Positions 1 to 8,284 of a DNA stretch of 64,000 bases are shown here, in pieces; positions within the stretch are counted from its first letter, which is position 1, and each line of letters begins with the position of its first letter. The notes beneath the pieces were generated by a model. The model worked only from the letters and a program-made list of their open reading frames with translations, searched no databases and was not told the DNA's origin. The position numbers and the translations under genes are program-made. The DNA is from Pseudomonas fluorescens (lineage in GTDB: Bacteria > Pseudomonadota > Gammaproteobacteria > Pseudomonadales > Pseudomonadaceae), in assembly GCF_902498065.1 (NCBI RefSeq), contig NZ_CABVIR010000001.1, positions 1,736,001 through 1,800,000 of the forward strand, in the 5' to 3' direction.

Positions 1-101
1 TCGGCGACTATCTGGTCGACAGCGGCGTGTTGCCTCGCGCCACCATCGAAAAGGCCGTCGCCCGTCAGCACAGTCACTACCCTGCGGAGCTTCCGGCATG
101 A
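1..101 (+). CDS. C-terminal tail of an NfrB/MshEN-like protein (partial)
   Basis: Only the last 32 codons are in the window; the gene begins before base 1. The readable tail contains GDYLVDSGVLPRATIEKAV, which fits the MshEN (T2SSE N-terminal) helix-turn pattern of a Leu/Val-rich segment followed by a two-helix hairpin ending in Ala-x-x-x-Gln. In E. coli NfrB this domain sits at the C-terminus of an inner-membrane glycosyltransferase and binds c-di-GMP. The stop overlaps the start of the NfrA-like gene (ATGA), so the two are translationally coupled as in nfrB-nfrA. The NfrB assignment rests mainly on this neighbour; another MshEN protein is possible. Confidence 0.55.
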   Translation, partial: GDYLVDSGVLPRATIEKAVARQHSHYPAELPA

Positions 102-2641
102 ACCGCCCCTTGCTGACCTTCATGGCCACGGGGCTGAGCCTGCTGCCGGCACTGGTGCATGGCGAAACACTGCCGCTGCCGTTGACCGGCCCGGCCTATG
201 TCAACGCCAACGAGGCGTATAGTGCCTACGAGCGCAAGGACTATGACCTGGCCATCGCCAAGGCCCGCGAAGCCTTGCGCCAGCGCGCCGACATCACGCG
301 CCTGAATACGCTGATTGCACTGGCTCAGCGCGACAAGGAATTGCGTGATCATCCCAAGCGCTATCCACCGTCGCGCCAGGCCCCGGGTTTCGGTGCTGCG
401 GCCCAGGCATTCAAGGCCTATGACCGGGATGACTTCGGCGCTGCGGTACTGGCGGCACGCAAAGCCATCGCGCAGGCGCCAAAACGCCTGGACTATCGCC
501 TGCTGCTGATCGAGTCCTTGCAGCGTCAACAGCATTTGCAAGAGGCGGATCAAGCCACCACCCAAGCATTGGCCGTGTTTGCGGACGACGATACGTTACT
601 GATGCGCCGCGAAGCGATTCGTCGACAACTGGCGGCGCCGTTGGCGGTTGAGGGTTATCGCGCCCTGGAGCAAGGCCGTGTGCCGTTTGCTATAGATCAG
701 GCCAGAAAGGCCGTCGCCTGGGCACCGGAAATTGCCGCCAATCAGCAACTGCTGATCAGCGCCCTGCTCGCTGCCAACGACTACCGAGGGGCCGAGCTGG
801 CGGCGTCAGGCGCATTGGCTCAGGACGACGGGGAGATCGCGCCGTGGATTCTGCGCAGCTACGCCCTGGATCGTCAGGGTAAAACCCAAGCGGCCCAGGC
901 TGATCTGAATCGCGCCTTGGCCATCGATGGCCTTCTGGAAACGGAAACCCGCGACATCCGTTTCTTCGCCGCCGACGCCGCACTGGCCCATGGCGAGCCG
1001 CAACAAGCGCTCGATCATCTGCAGCCACTGGCCGACGATGACAGCGGCGAAGTCGCCCGCCGACGCGCCGCTGCCCGCCTGGCACTGCGGCAGAAAAACA
1101 ACGGTGCGAAAGCCGTGGCCCATTTTCCTGCACCGGCCTTGAACTGTCAGGAAACCGCCTTCGGCCTCGTCTGTGATATCTGGCCGGGCAATCAGCGCGA
1201 CGGCGGAACCGACCTGGCTGCCCAGGCCTATGCAGCGTTGGCCCGCAAGGAGGCTGCGACGGCGGCTGCCCTGGCGAATGAGGCCATTGGCCGCGCACCG
1301 CAAAATCCGGCTTACCGGCGCTTGTTGGTCAGTGCCCTGAGCGAGCAAAAACGGGTACCTGAAGCCATCGCGGCGGCCAGCGAAGGTCTGAAGCTGACGG
1401 GAGATGACGCCCGATTGCTGTCTCAACGCGGGCGCCTGCGTCAACAAATCGGAGACGACTCCGGAGCGCGCAAAGACTTTACCCAGGCGTTGGCGCTGGG
1501 CAGCCTGCCCGCTTACGAAGAGGCGAGTTTGTACGCCGCCATCGGCCAGCGCCGCACCGCCCGCGAACGGCTTCAACAAGCTCGCGACAGCGGCGAACTG
1601 GAATCGATGAGTGATTTGCAGATCGCCTATTTGTCGGTCCAGGCCGGCGATGATGAAGCGGCCCACGCGTCCTTCCGCAAGGCCGATGCCGACACCCGGC
1701 TCACGCCGACGGCCACTCAGGATGCGGCCTACACCGCGATGCGCGCCCATGAAGACGAGCAAGCCGTCGGGTACTTCGAGCGCGTCATCGACGCGCAACA
1801 CGCCGGTGAAATGGACATGCCCGCGCAGCAGCTGTTCGACACCCGCCGTACGGTGGGCGATGTCTCGCGCAGAATCGGTTTGACCAGCACCACCAGTTAT
1901 CGCGGCAACAGCTCCAGCAGTGGCTTGAGTTCAGCGCCGAGCAGCGGCAGCACCAGCATCGACAGTTTGCAAAACAGCACCGAACTGTCCTGGCGTCCAT
2001 TGGGTTATCGCAATGCACGATTCGTCGAACTGTACGGGCGCGTCACCGACACGCTGTGGAGCAAGAACGGTGATTCGGATACCGGTTTCGATGCGTTGCA
2101 AGGCGCCGTGGGCGTACGGATCAAACCCTTCACCGCGCTGAACGTGATGGCCGCCGTCGAGCGCACGTTCCCCTTGGGATCGTCGGACGTCGACGGTGAC
2201 TGGCTGGTGCGCCTGGGTTATGGCTCAAGCATCGGCACCGATTTGCGGGTCGATGTCTCCAGTTGGTGGACCTCGCAGTTGTTCGCTGAAGCCGGTCATT
2301 ACATCAACGACTCGCGGGACTATTTCAACAGCGAATGGCAGGTCGGCCGCAGCTACGCCATCGGCGGCGCAGGTTCGCGTTGGGTCAGTTTCCCCCATGT
2401 CGTGGCCGCGTTCGACTACGACTCGAAAATGAACAGCGGGACTGACGCCGATGGCAGCACCGAGTCATCCTCCGGCAAGGCCGGAGGCGTTGGTGTCGGC
2501 AATAACGTGCGTTACTGGTTCCGTGAAGATGCGTACAACGCGCCCCGCTCCTACGTGGATTTTTCCCTGCAATACCGCGTGAAAGTCATGGGCGATGACC
2601 GCGCTGAAGGCGTGTTCGCTCGCCTGACTTATTCCTATTGA
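98..2641 (+). CDS. NfrA-like outer-membrane TPR/beta-barrel protein
   Basis: An 847-residue protein with an N-terminal signal peptide (about residues 1-22). Alpha-helical TPR-like repeats follow to about residue 580 (recurrent A-x-x-x-Y/A-x-x-x-D-x-x-x-A patterns). The C-terminal ~250 residues are rich in alternating aromatic strands and end in LTYSY, typical of an outer-membrane barrel. This is the layout of phage N4 adsorption protein A, which in E. coli exports a c-di-GMP-dependent glycan with NfrB. PgaA and AlgK/AlgE use the same idea (periplasmic TPR plus barrel). It overlaps the upstream gene by 4 bp, and the AlgF-like gene starts 8 bp after its stop. Role inferred: secretion of a polysaccharide across the outer membrane. 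Confidence 0.72.
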   Translation: MNRPLLTFMATGLSLLPALVHGETLPLPLTGPAYVNANEAYSAYERKDYDLAIAKAREALRQRADITRLNTLIALAQRDKELRDHPKRYPPSRQAPGFGAAAQAFKAYDRDDFGAAVLAARKAIAQAPKRLDYRLLLIESLQRQQHLQEADQATTQALAVFADDDTLLMRREAIRRQLAAPLAVEGYRALEQGRVPFAIDQARKAVAWAPEIAANQQLLISALLAANDYRGAELAASGALAQDDGEIAPWILRSYALDRQGKTQAAQADLNRALAIDGLLETETRDIRFFAADAALAHGEPQQALDHLQPLADDDSGEVARRRAAARLALRQKNNGAKAVAHFPAPALNCQETAFGLVCDIWPGNQRDGGTDLAAQAYAALARKEAATAAALANEAIGRAPQNPAYRRLLVSALSEQKRVPEAIAAASEGLKLTGDDARLLSQRGRLRQQIGDDSGARKDFTQALALGSLPAYEEASLYAAIGQRRTARERLQQARDSGELESMSDLQIAYLSVQAGDDEAAHASFRKADADTRLTPTATQDAAYTAMRAHEDEQAVGYFERVIDAQHAGEMDMPAQQLFDTRRTVGDVSRRIGLTSTTSYRGNSSSSGLSSAPSSGSTSIDSLQNSTELSWRPLGYRNARFVELYGRVTDTLWSKNGDSDTGFDALQGAVGVRIKPFTALNVMAAVERTFPLGSSDVDGDWLVRLGYGSSIGTDLRVDVSSWWTSQLFAEAGHYINDSRDYFNSEWQVGRSYAIGGAGSRWVSFPHVVAAFDYDSKMNSGTDADGSTESSSGKAGGVGVGNNVRYWFREDAYNAPRSYVDFSLQYRVKVMGDDRAEGVFARLTYSY

Positions 2642-2649
2642 GGACGTGC

Positions 2650-3303
2650 ATGAACGCTCGAATCTATTTGTGGCTGGGCCTTGGCCTGATCCCGACGTGG
2701 GCACCAGCGGCCCCCGAAATCGCACAGCTGTACGCGCCAACATTGCCCGAGGGTTCGGCCTGGGTCCGGGTGGTCAACCCACACGACACCGCCATGCAGG
2801 TCCGGGTGGGCCAAGGCGCGAGTGTTGCCCTTTCCGCCCAGAACACGCTGGCCAGTCCCTTCCAGGTGGTCGACTCGCGGCAGCCGCTACAGCTGACCGT
2901 CAATGGTCGCGAGATAAAGGACCTGAGCGCACCGAAAGGTGCGTGGGTCACGCTGATTCTCGACAACGACCCGGCATTGGCGCCGCGCCTGGTCATCGAC
3001 CCGCCGCTGCGCGGCAAAGACCTGCGCGCCGAACTGAACGTGTACAACCTGGGCAACGGTTGCGCACAGGCCAATGTCCAATTGGCCAACGGCGCCCCGG
3101 TGTTCAGTCAGGTGCCGTTCAATGGGCAGGCCCAGCGCGCCATCAACCCGGTGCAGGCGACGCTGGTTGCCAGCTGCGATCAGCACCGCAGCCTCCCAAT
3201 GAAACTGGCACCGTTCAAGGCGGGCGATCGCTACAGCCTGTTTCTGGTTGGCACCCGCCAGGCGCCACGGCTGATTGGCCTTGTCGACCAGAGCGCGCCA
3301 TGA
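2650..3303 (+). CDS. AlgF-like polysaccharide O-acetylation accessory protein
   Basis: A 217-residue exported protein with a signal peptide of about 20 residues. The mature part resembles alginate AlgF, a periplasmic two-domain beta-sandwich protein needed for O-acetylation. The opening YAPTLPEGSAWVRVVNP segment and a late ...FKAGDRYSLFLVG... are the recognisable parts. The start was set at the ATG preceded by GAGGACGTGC rather than a TTG 12 bp upstream. It lies between the NfrA-like gene and the AlgJ/X-like acetyltransferase and overlaps the latter (ATGA). It is not the algF of the alginate operon, which lies elsewhere in the window and has none. Confidence 0.7.
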   Translation: MNARIYLWLGLGLIPTWAPAAPEIAQLYAPTLPEGSAWVRVVNPHDTAMQVRVGQGASVALSAQNTLASPFQVVDSRQPLQLTVNGREIKDLSAPKGAWVTLILDNDPALAPRLVIDPPLRGKDLRAELNVYNLGNGCAQANVQLANGAPVFSQVPFNGQAQRAINPVQATLVASCDQHRSLPMKLAPFKAGDRYSLFLVGTRQAPRLIGLVDQSAP

Positions 3304-4289
3304 CCCTTCAATGCAAACCCTCGCGTTTTATCCATCGCTGGTCGATGCCCGCCCTGCTCGCCGGCCTCCTGTCGAGCCTGTCAGGCACCGCCGTGCAAGC
3401 GGCGTCTGCAGTGATCACTGGCAATGGCGGATGGTTGTTTCCGGCCTGGGAAAGCCTGAACAAGGTCGACACCACCGGCACGACCCGCAACATTGAGTTG
3501 ATCAAAGCACTCCAGCAGCGACTCGAACGCGCGCACATCGGGCTGGTCGTGTTGGTGGTGCCGATGAAAGCGCCGTTCTACGCACAGCGTCTGCCGGCCG
3601 ATCAGCCGCTGAGTACGGCGGTGATGCAGCGTTACGAGCACTTGCAGCGTGACCTGACTCGCGCAGGGCTGAGCACGCTGAACATCAAGCCCATCCTGCA
3701 AAACACCGAGCAAGGCCAACACACGGCTTTTTACCGCGCCGACTACCACTGGACTGCCTGGAGCGCCGAAAACACCGCCGACGCCACCGCGCAACTGATT
3801 ACCGAACGCTACCGGCTGCAAGGCGAACCCGGTGGTGGCGCGGCGCTGGGCCAGTGGTTCGACCGCCGTGCGTTCGGCGACCTGGCGAGCAATTTTTTGC
3901 CGGCGGTCAAACGCAAGGCGATTGGTCGCGACATCTATACCGTTCGCCACCAGGCGGAAAACGACTTGCTGATCGATGATGCGCCAGCACCGGTGCAAGT
4001 CATCGGCAACAGCTTTGTCCAACCTTACCTTGGCTTTACGCAGAAGCTCTCCAATGCGCTGGACCGCCCCGTCGCGCTGACCTGGAACCCCGGCGATGTC
4101 GGCCCATGGGCTACGCTGCTGCAATACCTGGAGTCGGCGGATTTTGCCCAACACAAACCGCAAGTGATCGTCTGGCAATTCAACGAGGGCCAGTTTCACC
4201 TTGGCCCCGATGCGACAGCCAACTGGAGCGCCAAGGGCGTCACTTCGCTGAGCCAATGGCATCAACGCATCAACAAGGCACTGCCGTGA
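3300..4289 (+). CDS. AlgJ/AlgX-family SGNH-like O-acetyltransferase
   Basis: A 329-residue exported protein (hydrophobic leader around residues 13-35). GNGGWLFPAWESLN and VLVVPMKAPFYAQRLP match the start of the AlgX/AlgJ SGNH hydrolase-like domain. The catalytic signature looks intact: ADYHW places Asp148 and His150 in the D-x-H motif, and VIGNSFVQ places Ser238 as the nucleophile. The family moves acetyl groups onto polysaccharide in the periplasm, usually with an MBOAT protein (AlgI type) supplying acetyl across the membrane; none is visible here, so it should lie upstream of base 1. The gene overlaps both neighbours by 4 bp. Whether it is nearer AlgJ or AlgX I cannot say from motifs alone. 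Confidence 0.78.
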   Translation: MTLQCKPSRFIHRWSMPALLAGLLSSLSGTAVQAASAVITGNGGWLFPAWESLNKVDTTGTTRNIELIKALQQRLERAHIGLVVLVVPMKAPFYAQRLPADQPLSTAVMQRYEHLQRDLTRAGLSTLNIKPILQNTEQGQHTAFYRADYHWTAWSAENTADATAQLITERYRLQGEPGGGAALGQWFDRRAFGDLASNFLPAVKRKAIGRDIYTVRHQAENDLLIDDAPAPVQVIGNSFVQPYLGFTQKLSNALDRPVALTWNPGDVGPWATLLQYLESADFAQHKPQVIVWQFNEGQFHLGPDATANWSAKGVTSLSQWHQRINKALP

Positions 4290-5146
4290 ATATTCCTGGC
4301 TACACCGCGAGTCGCGCGACGGTCACCGCGCTATTGTTTGCCATCACCCTCAGTGCAGGAACCGCCATGCTTTACATGACAAACAAGGCCTTGAGCCCAG
4401 GCATTGTCGGCATCGTCTGGCAGCCGGACAACAAGACGGTCGGCATCACCGGTCAATGGGAAAAACTCGGCGCTCGTGAACTGCTGGTGCAATGGACCGT
4501 CGTCGACGATCAGGCTTTCATTGCCGGTACCGGGCTACCGAGTGTGCCGATACTGCCCGATTGGGCACGCATCGCCAAGGCGCCCTGGGCGCAGGATGTG
4601 ATCCTCGGGCTGGCCGGTTACTTCAGCGAGAATCGCTCGCGGGACAACATCGAGCAACTGGCTGAAGTCTCCGAACGCATCGCCAAACTGCCTACGCCGC
4701 TACACGTCACCGGCTGGTATTTCCCTGCCGAAGTCGATCCGAGCTGGACCCGCGCCAAAGAGTTGCCTGCCCTGCTCGCCAAGCTGCCGCGACCGCTGTG
4801 GATCAGCGTGTATGACGGCGCCAATATCGGCCCTGCCGCCACCGCCGAATGGCTCAAGCAGTGGCTGCCGAATGACATTGGCGTGTTTTTCCAGGACGGC
4901 GTCGGCGTCTACGCCCGCACCGCACCGGTCGCCCGAACCTACGCCGACGCCTTGCGCCAACGCCTGGGCAAAGACCGTGTGCGAATCATCGTCGAAGCCT
5001 TCCGCCCCAACTTTGGTGGCGGATTCCGCTCCGCCACCGCCGCCGAACTCAAACCGCAATTGGCGGCGTATGACGGCTATCCGTTGTACCTGTTCGACGG
5101 ACCGCATTACGTCACGCCTGAATTGGTCGAGCAATTGAGCCGATGA
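4286..5146 (+). CDS. Membrane-anchored DUF4434-like glycoside-hydrolase-fold protein
   Basis: A 286-residue protein with one N-terminal hydrophobic segment (about residues 10-30) and a body resembling DUF4434-type TIM barrels. The clues are the opening GIVWQP, LLVQWTVVDD, an internal HVTGWYFPAEVD and PLWISVYDG. Acidic residues at strand ends are plausible catalytic residues. I chose the GTG that overlaps the upstream stop (GTGA), which suggests translational coupling; an internal ATG about 27 codons later is possible but would cut the membrane anchor. As the last gene of the operon it may trim or remodel the exported glycan, like AlgL or PgaB in other systems. Substrate unknown. Confidence 0.6.
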   Translation: MNIPGYTASRATVTALLFAITLSAGTAMLYMTNKALSPGIVGIVWQPDNKTVGITGQWEKLGARELLVQWTVVDDQAFIAGTGLPSVPILPDWARIAKAPWAQDVILGLAGYFSENRSRDNIEQLAEVSERIAKLPTPLHVTGWYFPAEVDPSWTRAKELPALLAKLPRPLWISVYDGANIGPAATAEWLKQWLPNDIGVFFQDGVGVYARTAPVARTYADALRQRLGKDRVRIIVEAFRPNFGGGFRSATAAELKPQLAAYDGYPLYLFDGPHYVTPELVEQLSR

Positions 5147-5290
5147 CGTAGATCGAGACAATCCAGGCCGGTGATTTCGCTCGAAAGTTGACGTTCGCAT
5201 CGGCGAACTATCAGCCTGAAGCACTCACTCGACACTGCATCTGCCCACCGCTTAAAGTGCCGTCCTCTCTTCAGTGGATCGCCATCAAAA

Positions 5291-5692
5291 ATGACTGAGA
5301 CTTTCCAGGGCCGTTGCCTTTGCGGCGCAGTCCAATACCAACTCCGGTCACGCCCCAAAGCCGTTTCGCACTGCCATTGCAGTCAATGCCGCAAAAGCCA
5401 TGGAGCAGCATTTGCGAGCTACGGCAGTGTTTTGCGTGGCGACTTTGATCTTGTACAGGGTAGCGCTGACATCCGCTCTTACCCGTCCTCTGCATCTGTC
5501 GAGCGCCAGTTTTGCACTCGCTGCGGTTCATCGCTCTTCTGGTCAAATAGCCAGGGCGAATACTCCGATTGGATCTCCATAGCGCTCGGTACGTTGGACA
5601 CGCCCTTTGATTGCGACAAACAGAAGCATGTCGAGGTGGCGTCCAAGGCTGTATGGCATGACATTCAGGATCACTGGCCGCAGTCTCGATAA
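5291..5692 (+). CDS. GFA/CENP-V family zinc-binding protein
   Basis: A 133-residue cytoplasmic protein of the GFA (glutathione-dependent formaldehyde-activating enzyme) fold. The zinc ligands are easy to see: CLCGAVQY near residue 9, HCHCSQCRK near residue 36 and FCTRCGSSLFW near residue 75. The length and motif spacing are normal for the family. Most members have no proven substrate, and the historic glutathione/formaldehyde role should not be assumed. It stands alone, 144 bp after the polysaccharide operon, with a weak ribosome binding site. Confidence 0.85.
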   Translation: MTETFQGRCLCGAVQYQLRSRPKAVSHCHCSQCRKSHGAAFASYGSVLRGDFDLVQGSADIRSYPSSASVERQFCTRCGSSLFWSNSQGEYSDWISIALGTLDTPFDCDKQKHVEVASKAVWHDIQDHWPQSR

Positions 5693-5918
5693 CCCTTCTC
5701 ATGCCAATTGTCTGCGCCAGATGCCGGGTGATGTACCGAACACGCAATCCTGCTGGCCGAAGCGATCAGGTCGATGACGAGGGCAATGCGTTGCCGCTCT
5801 CGGCAAGCGCGTGCCACCGACTCACCTCTGTGACCCGCCAACACCCTGCAGGACAAGGCACTCAACAAATGGCCTGACTTTTGCTCTGCTACTCGGTCAC
5901 CAACCAAGGAGTGTCAAC

Positions 5919-6338
5919 ATGATCGGAAGCAACTTACCTGCACTGCATTACGTCGATGCGTTCAAAAGGTCTTTGGAAAGTGGCAACGTGACCGCCGGCA
6001 AGATCCAGGTCGTCAATGCGACAGCGCAAACCCAGGCACAGATCGATAAAAGTTTTCGCGAGGCAGAACGCGATCTGGAACAGCTGAAAGCTCGCTATAA
6101 ATCGGATCAGAACCTGGCAACGTTCAACGCGAAAAGCGACTCCATCGCACGGCCCAATGTGCAGTCCTTCAGCAAAAGCGACGCTTTGCCTGTGCTGGAA
6201 AACCTCCAGCCTCTGATCGAGGTCGCAAGCCCTGAAGAGAACACCATCAACGCTAACCCTGGCGACTTTTCGATTGACAGCGCTGCGGTCTATCAGGAGT
6301 GGCTGTTGGCTCGTGGGAACGTTGATGTATCGGTTTAG
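5919..6338 (+). CDS. Hypothetical protein, 139 aa
   Basis: I do not recognise this protein. The start was set at the ATG preceded by AAGGAGTGTCAAC; longer in-frame versions reach into non-coding-looking sequence. The product begins MIGSNLPALHYVDAF, has no signal peptide or membrane segment, and carries a charged helical middle (QIDKSFREAERDLEQLKARY) that could form a short coiled coil. The C-terminus is acidic. It is monocistronic, 226 bp from the GFA gene. Function unknown. Confidence 0.6.
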   Translation: MIGSNLPALHYVDAFKRSLESGNVTAGKIQVVNATAQTQAQIDKSFREAERDLEQLKARYKSDQNLATFNAKSDSIARPNVQSFSKSDALPVLENLQPLIEVASPEENTINANPGDFSIDSAAVYQEWLLARGNVDVSV

Positions 6339-6507
6339 GCCAATTGTGAGGGGCACTTAAGTAACCCGCGAATGCACCATTGGCGCTGCGCGCAAGCGTT
6401 TGCCGCGCAGCTTGCCCCATCTGCCCTTCTCACCCTCAGCCAACCGTCTAATCTGATAAGTACACGACTACACACACGCTGCTAGCCGCCACTTGCAGGA
6501 AAACGCC

Positions 6508-6807
6508 ATGACCGGAAAAACAGCACGCCACTATTCGTCATGGGTCCTGCCCTCCCTGCTGGCCATCAATCTGGCGATGATGGCGGGATGTTCAGGCAAA
6601 GCGGCTACGGCTCGCTATTCGGCCTCAAACGCAGGCTCAAGCTGCTATGCCAAAGCGCTGCCCACTTCCGGCGAAGGCGGCCTCGCTTGGGGGGACACCT
6701 TGAACATGGCGCGCCAAAAATCCTTGAATAACTGCATTCGCTATGCCGGCCGCTCCGGTGGCACGCCGGATACCTGCCAGGTGGTGTTGTCCGAGTGCAG
6801 AAATTAG
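6508..6807 (+). CDS. Small lipoprotein, Cys-rich, unknown function
   Basis: A 99-residue protein with a charged start, a hydrophobic stretch (SSWVLPSLLAINLAMM) and a lipobox-like M-A-G-C near residue 27, so probably lipidated and exported. The mature part has four further cysteines (SSCYAKAL, NNCIRYAG, DTCQVV, SECRN) that could form two disulfides. It reads like the small DUF-type stress or envelope lipoproteins of pseudomonads, but I cannot name a family. The ATG with AGGAAAACGCC upstream was preferred to a TTG five codons earlier. Confidence 0.6.
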   Translation: MTGKTARHYSSWVLPSLLAINLAMMAGCSGKAATARYSASNAGSSCYAKALPTSGEGGLAWGDTLNMARQKSLNNCIRYAGRSGGTPDTCQVVLSECRN

Positions 6808-6950
6808 GCGTGCCCTCGTGGGCGCTCGCGCACATTAAACATCCATGAAAGGCGCGTACTTGAGCGTCTTCAGGCTTGTGTTCTGAAAGCCGTCGACCCT
6901 TTCACGTCGGCTGCGGGTCGTGAGTTGGCAGTCAGACAGCATTTGACCTA

Positions 6951-6989
6951 TTCATATGGGCAACCGTATATTCGAATAACCATATATGT
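6951..6989 (+). promoter_or_regulatory. Candidate ArsR-type operator upstream of arsC
   Basis: Just before arsC lies an imperfect inverted pair, TCATATGG and CCATATATG, about 20 bp apart, around an AT-rich core with TATTCGAATAA. CATATG-type dyads close to the start codon are typical of ArsR-regulated ars promoters. No arsR is next to it, so any regulator must come from elsewhere. Confidence 0.4.
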
Positions 6990-7002
6990 AATAGGAATCA
7001 CC

Positions 7003-7473
7003 ATGCGCGTTCTGTTCATGTGCACCGCCAATAGCTGCCGTAGCATCCTGTCCGAGGCGATGTTCAATCATCTCGCGCCGCAAGGTTTTCAGGCGATCAG
7101 CGCCGGCAGCTTCCCCAAGGGCCAGGTTCTGCCGCGCAGTCTTGTGACGTTGCAAGAAGCCGGCATCGCGATCGACGGGTTGAGCAGCAAAGGCAACGAC
7201 GCGTTCGAAGCCAATCCACCGGACATTGTCATCACCGTCTGCGACAAGGCCGCCGGCGAAACCTGCCCGGTTTACTTCGGGCCGGCGCTGAAGGCCCATT
7301 GGGGATTGGAAGATCCCTCCGAGGTGAAGGGGGAAGAAGCGGTCATCACCGCTGCCTTCCACTCGACCTTGGCACGCATCGAAACACGCTGCCGGGCCTT
7401 CCTCGCCCTGCCCTTCGGCGAACTTGACCGGGATGCCTTGAAGCGTGAACTCGATCGCATCAGCACCCTGTAA
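7003..7473 (+). CDS. arsC: Arsenate reductase, LMW-phosphatase type
   Basis: A 156-residue protein of the thioredoxin-coupled arsenate reductase family, which reduces As(V) to As(III) in the cytoplasm. The phosphatase loop CTANSCR (Cys7 to Arg13) opens the protein. The resolving cysteines sit in [11 protein letters not shown] (Cys80 and Cys88), matching the Cys10/82/89 relay of the pI258-type enzyme. The start was set at the ATG after AGGAATCACC. It is followed 11 bp later by arsH. The usual arsR and the arsenite pump gene (arsB or acr3) are missing on both sides, so arsenite export must be encoded elsewhere or is not coupled here. Confidence 0.9.
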   Translation: MRVLFMCTANSCRSILSEAMFNHLAPQGFQAISAGSFPKGQVLPRSLVTLQEAGIAIDGLSSKGNDAFEANPPDIVITVCDKAAGETCPVYFGPALKAHWGLEDPSEVKGEEAVITAAFHSTLARIETRCRAFLALPFGELDRDALKRELDRISTL

Positions 7474-7484
7474 CCGGAGCACTC

Positions 7485-8177
7485 ATGTCCCACGAACTGC
7501 CCAATCTCGACGCCTCCCTGATCCCATCCATGACCGGTGACGACACCCGGCCCAAGCCGCGAATCCTGCTGTTATACGGATCGACCCGAGCGCGTTCATT
7601 CAGTCGTCTGCTGGTCGAGGAAGCCGCCCGGTTGCTCGAACACTTCGGTGCAGAAACGCGGATCTTCAATCCATCCGGCCTTCCGCTGCCGGATGATGCA
7701 CCGACCGATCACCCGAAAGTTCAGGAACTGCTCGAGCTGATGCAATGGTCCGAAGGACAGGTCTGGTGTTCACCCGAGCGTCACGGTTCGATGTCTGCCG
7801 TGTTCAAGGCGCAGATAGACTGGGTGCCGCTCGCGATAGGTGCCATTCGCCCGACTCAGGGTAAAACCCTCGCGGTCATGCAAGTCAGTGGTGGCTCCCA
7901 GTCGTTTAACGTGGTGAATCAATTGCGCGTGCTGGGGCGCTGGATGCGGATGTTCACCATCCCCAACCAGTCTTCCGTGCCGAAAGCTTTTCTGGAATTC
8001 GACGAAGGCAACCGCATGAAACCGTCCTCGCTGTATGACCGGGTGGTGGACGTCATGGAGGAATTGGTGAAGTTCACCCTGTTGCTGCGCGATCGCCCGG
8101 ACCTGGTTGACCGTTACTCGGAACGCAAGGAGTCGGCAGAGGAACTGACCCGGCGGGTGAATCAGCGGTCGATTTGA
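7485..8177 (+). CDS. arsH: ArsH-type NADPH:FMN oxidoreductase
   Basis: A 230-residue flavodoxin-fold protein matching ArsH along its length. The recognisable parts are the N-terminal extension ([13 protein letters not shown]), the FMN phosphate-binding [32 protein letters not shown] and the conserved [15 protein letters not shown]. ArsH is a tetrameric NADPH-dependent FMN reductase; some members oxidise trivalent organoarsenicals. The pairing with arsC, 11 bp apart in one transcript, supports the assignment. Its C-terminus faces the EF-hand gene across a perfect dyad. Confidence 0.93.
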   Translation: MSHELPNLDASLIPSMTGDDTRPKPRILLLYGSTRARSFSRLLVEEAARLLEHFGAETRIFNPSGLPLPDDAPTDHPKVQELLELMQWSEGQVWCSPERHGSMSAVFKAQIDWVPLAIGAIRPTQGKTLAVMQVSGGSQSFNVVNQLRVLGRWMRMFTIPNQSSVPKAFLEFDEGNRMKPSSLYDRVVDVMEELVKFTLLLRDRPDLVDRYSERKESAEELTRRVNQRSI

Positions 8178-8221
8178 AGCGCTACAACGCTTTATGAATC
8201 GCTACGGATAAACGCCAGCGC

Positions 8222-8251
8222 GGGCGAGATAGAGAAAACCCTATCTCGCCA
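8222..8251. terminator. Hairpin between convergent arsH and EF-hand genes
   Basis: GGCGAGATAG and CTATCTCGCC form a 10-bp stem around a short A-rich loop, between two convergent genes. There is no clear T tract on either strand, so this may be a bidirectional stabiliser rather than a classic Rho-independent terminator. Confidence 0.45.
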
Positions 8252-8284
8252 CACCGGTGTCGTAGCGGTTGACGGCACCCGCTA

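Noticed and set aside
6339..6507. Possible small gene between two hypotheticals
   Set aside because: No ribosome site with a coding frame; GC-rich inverted pieces only.
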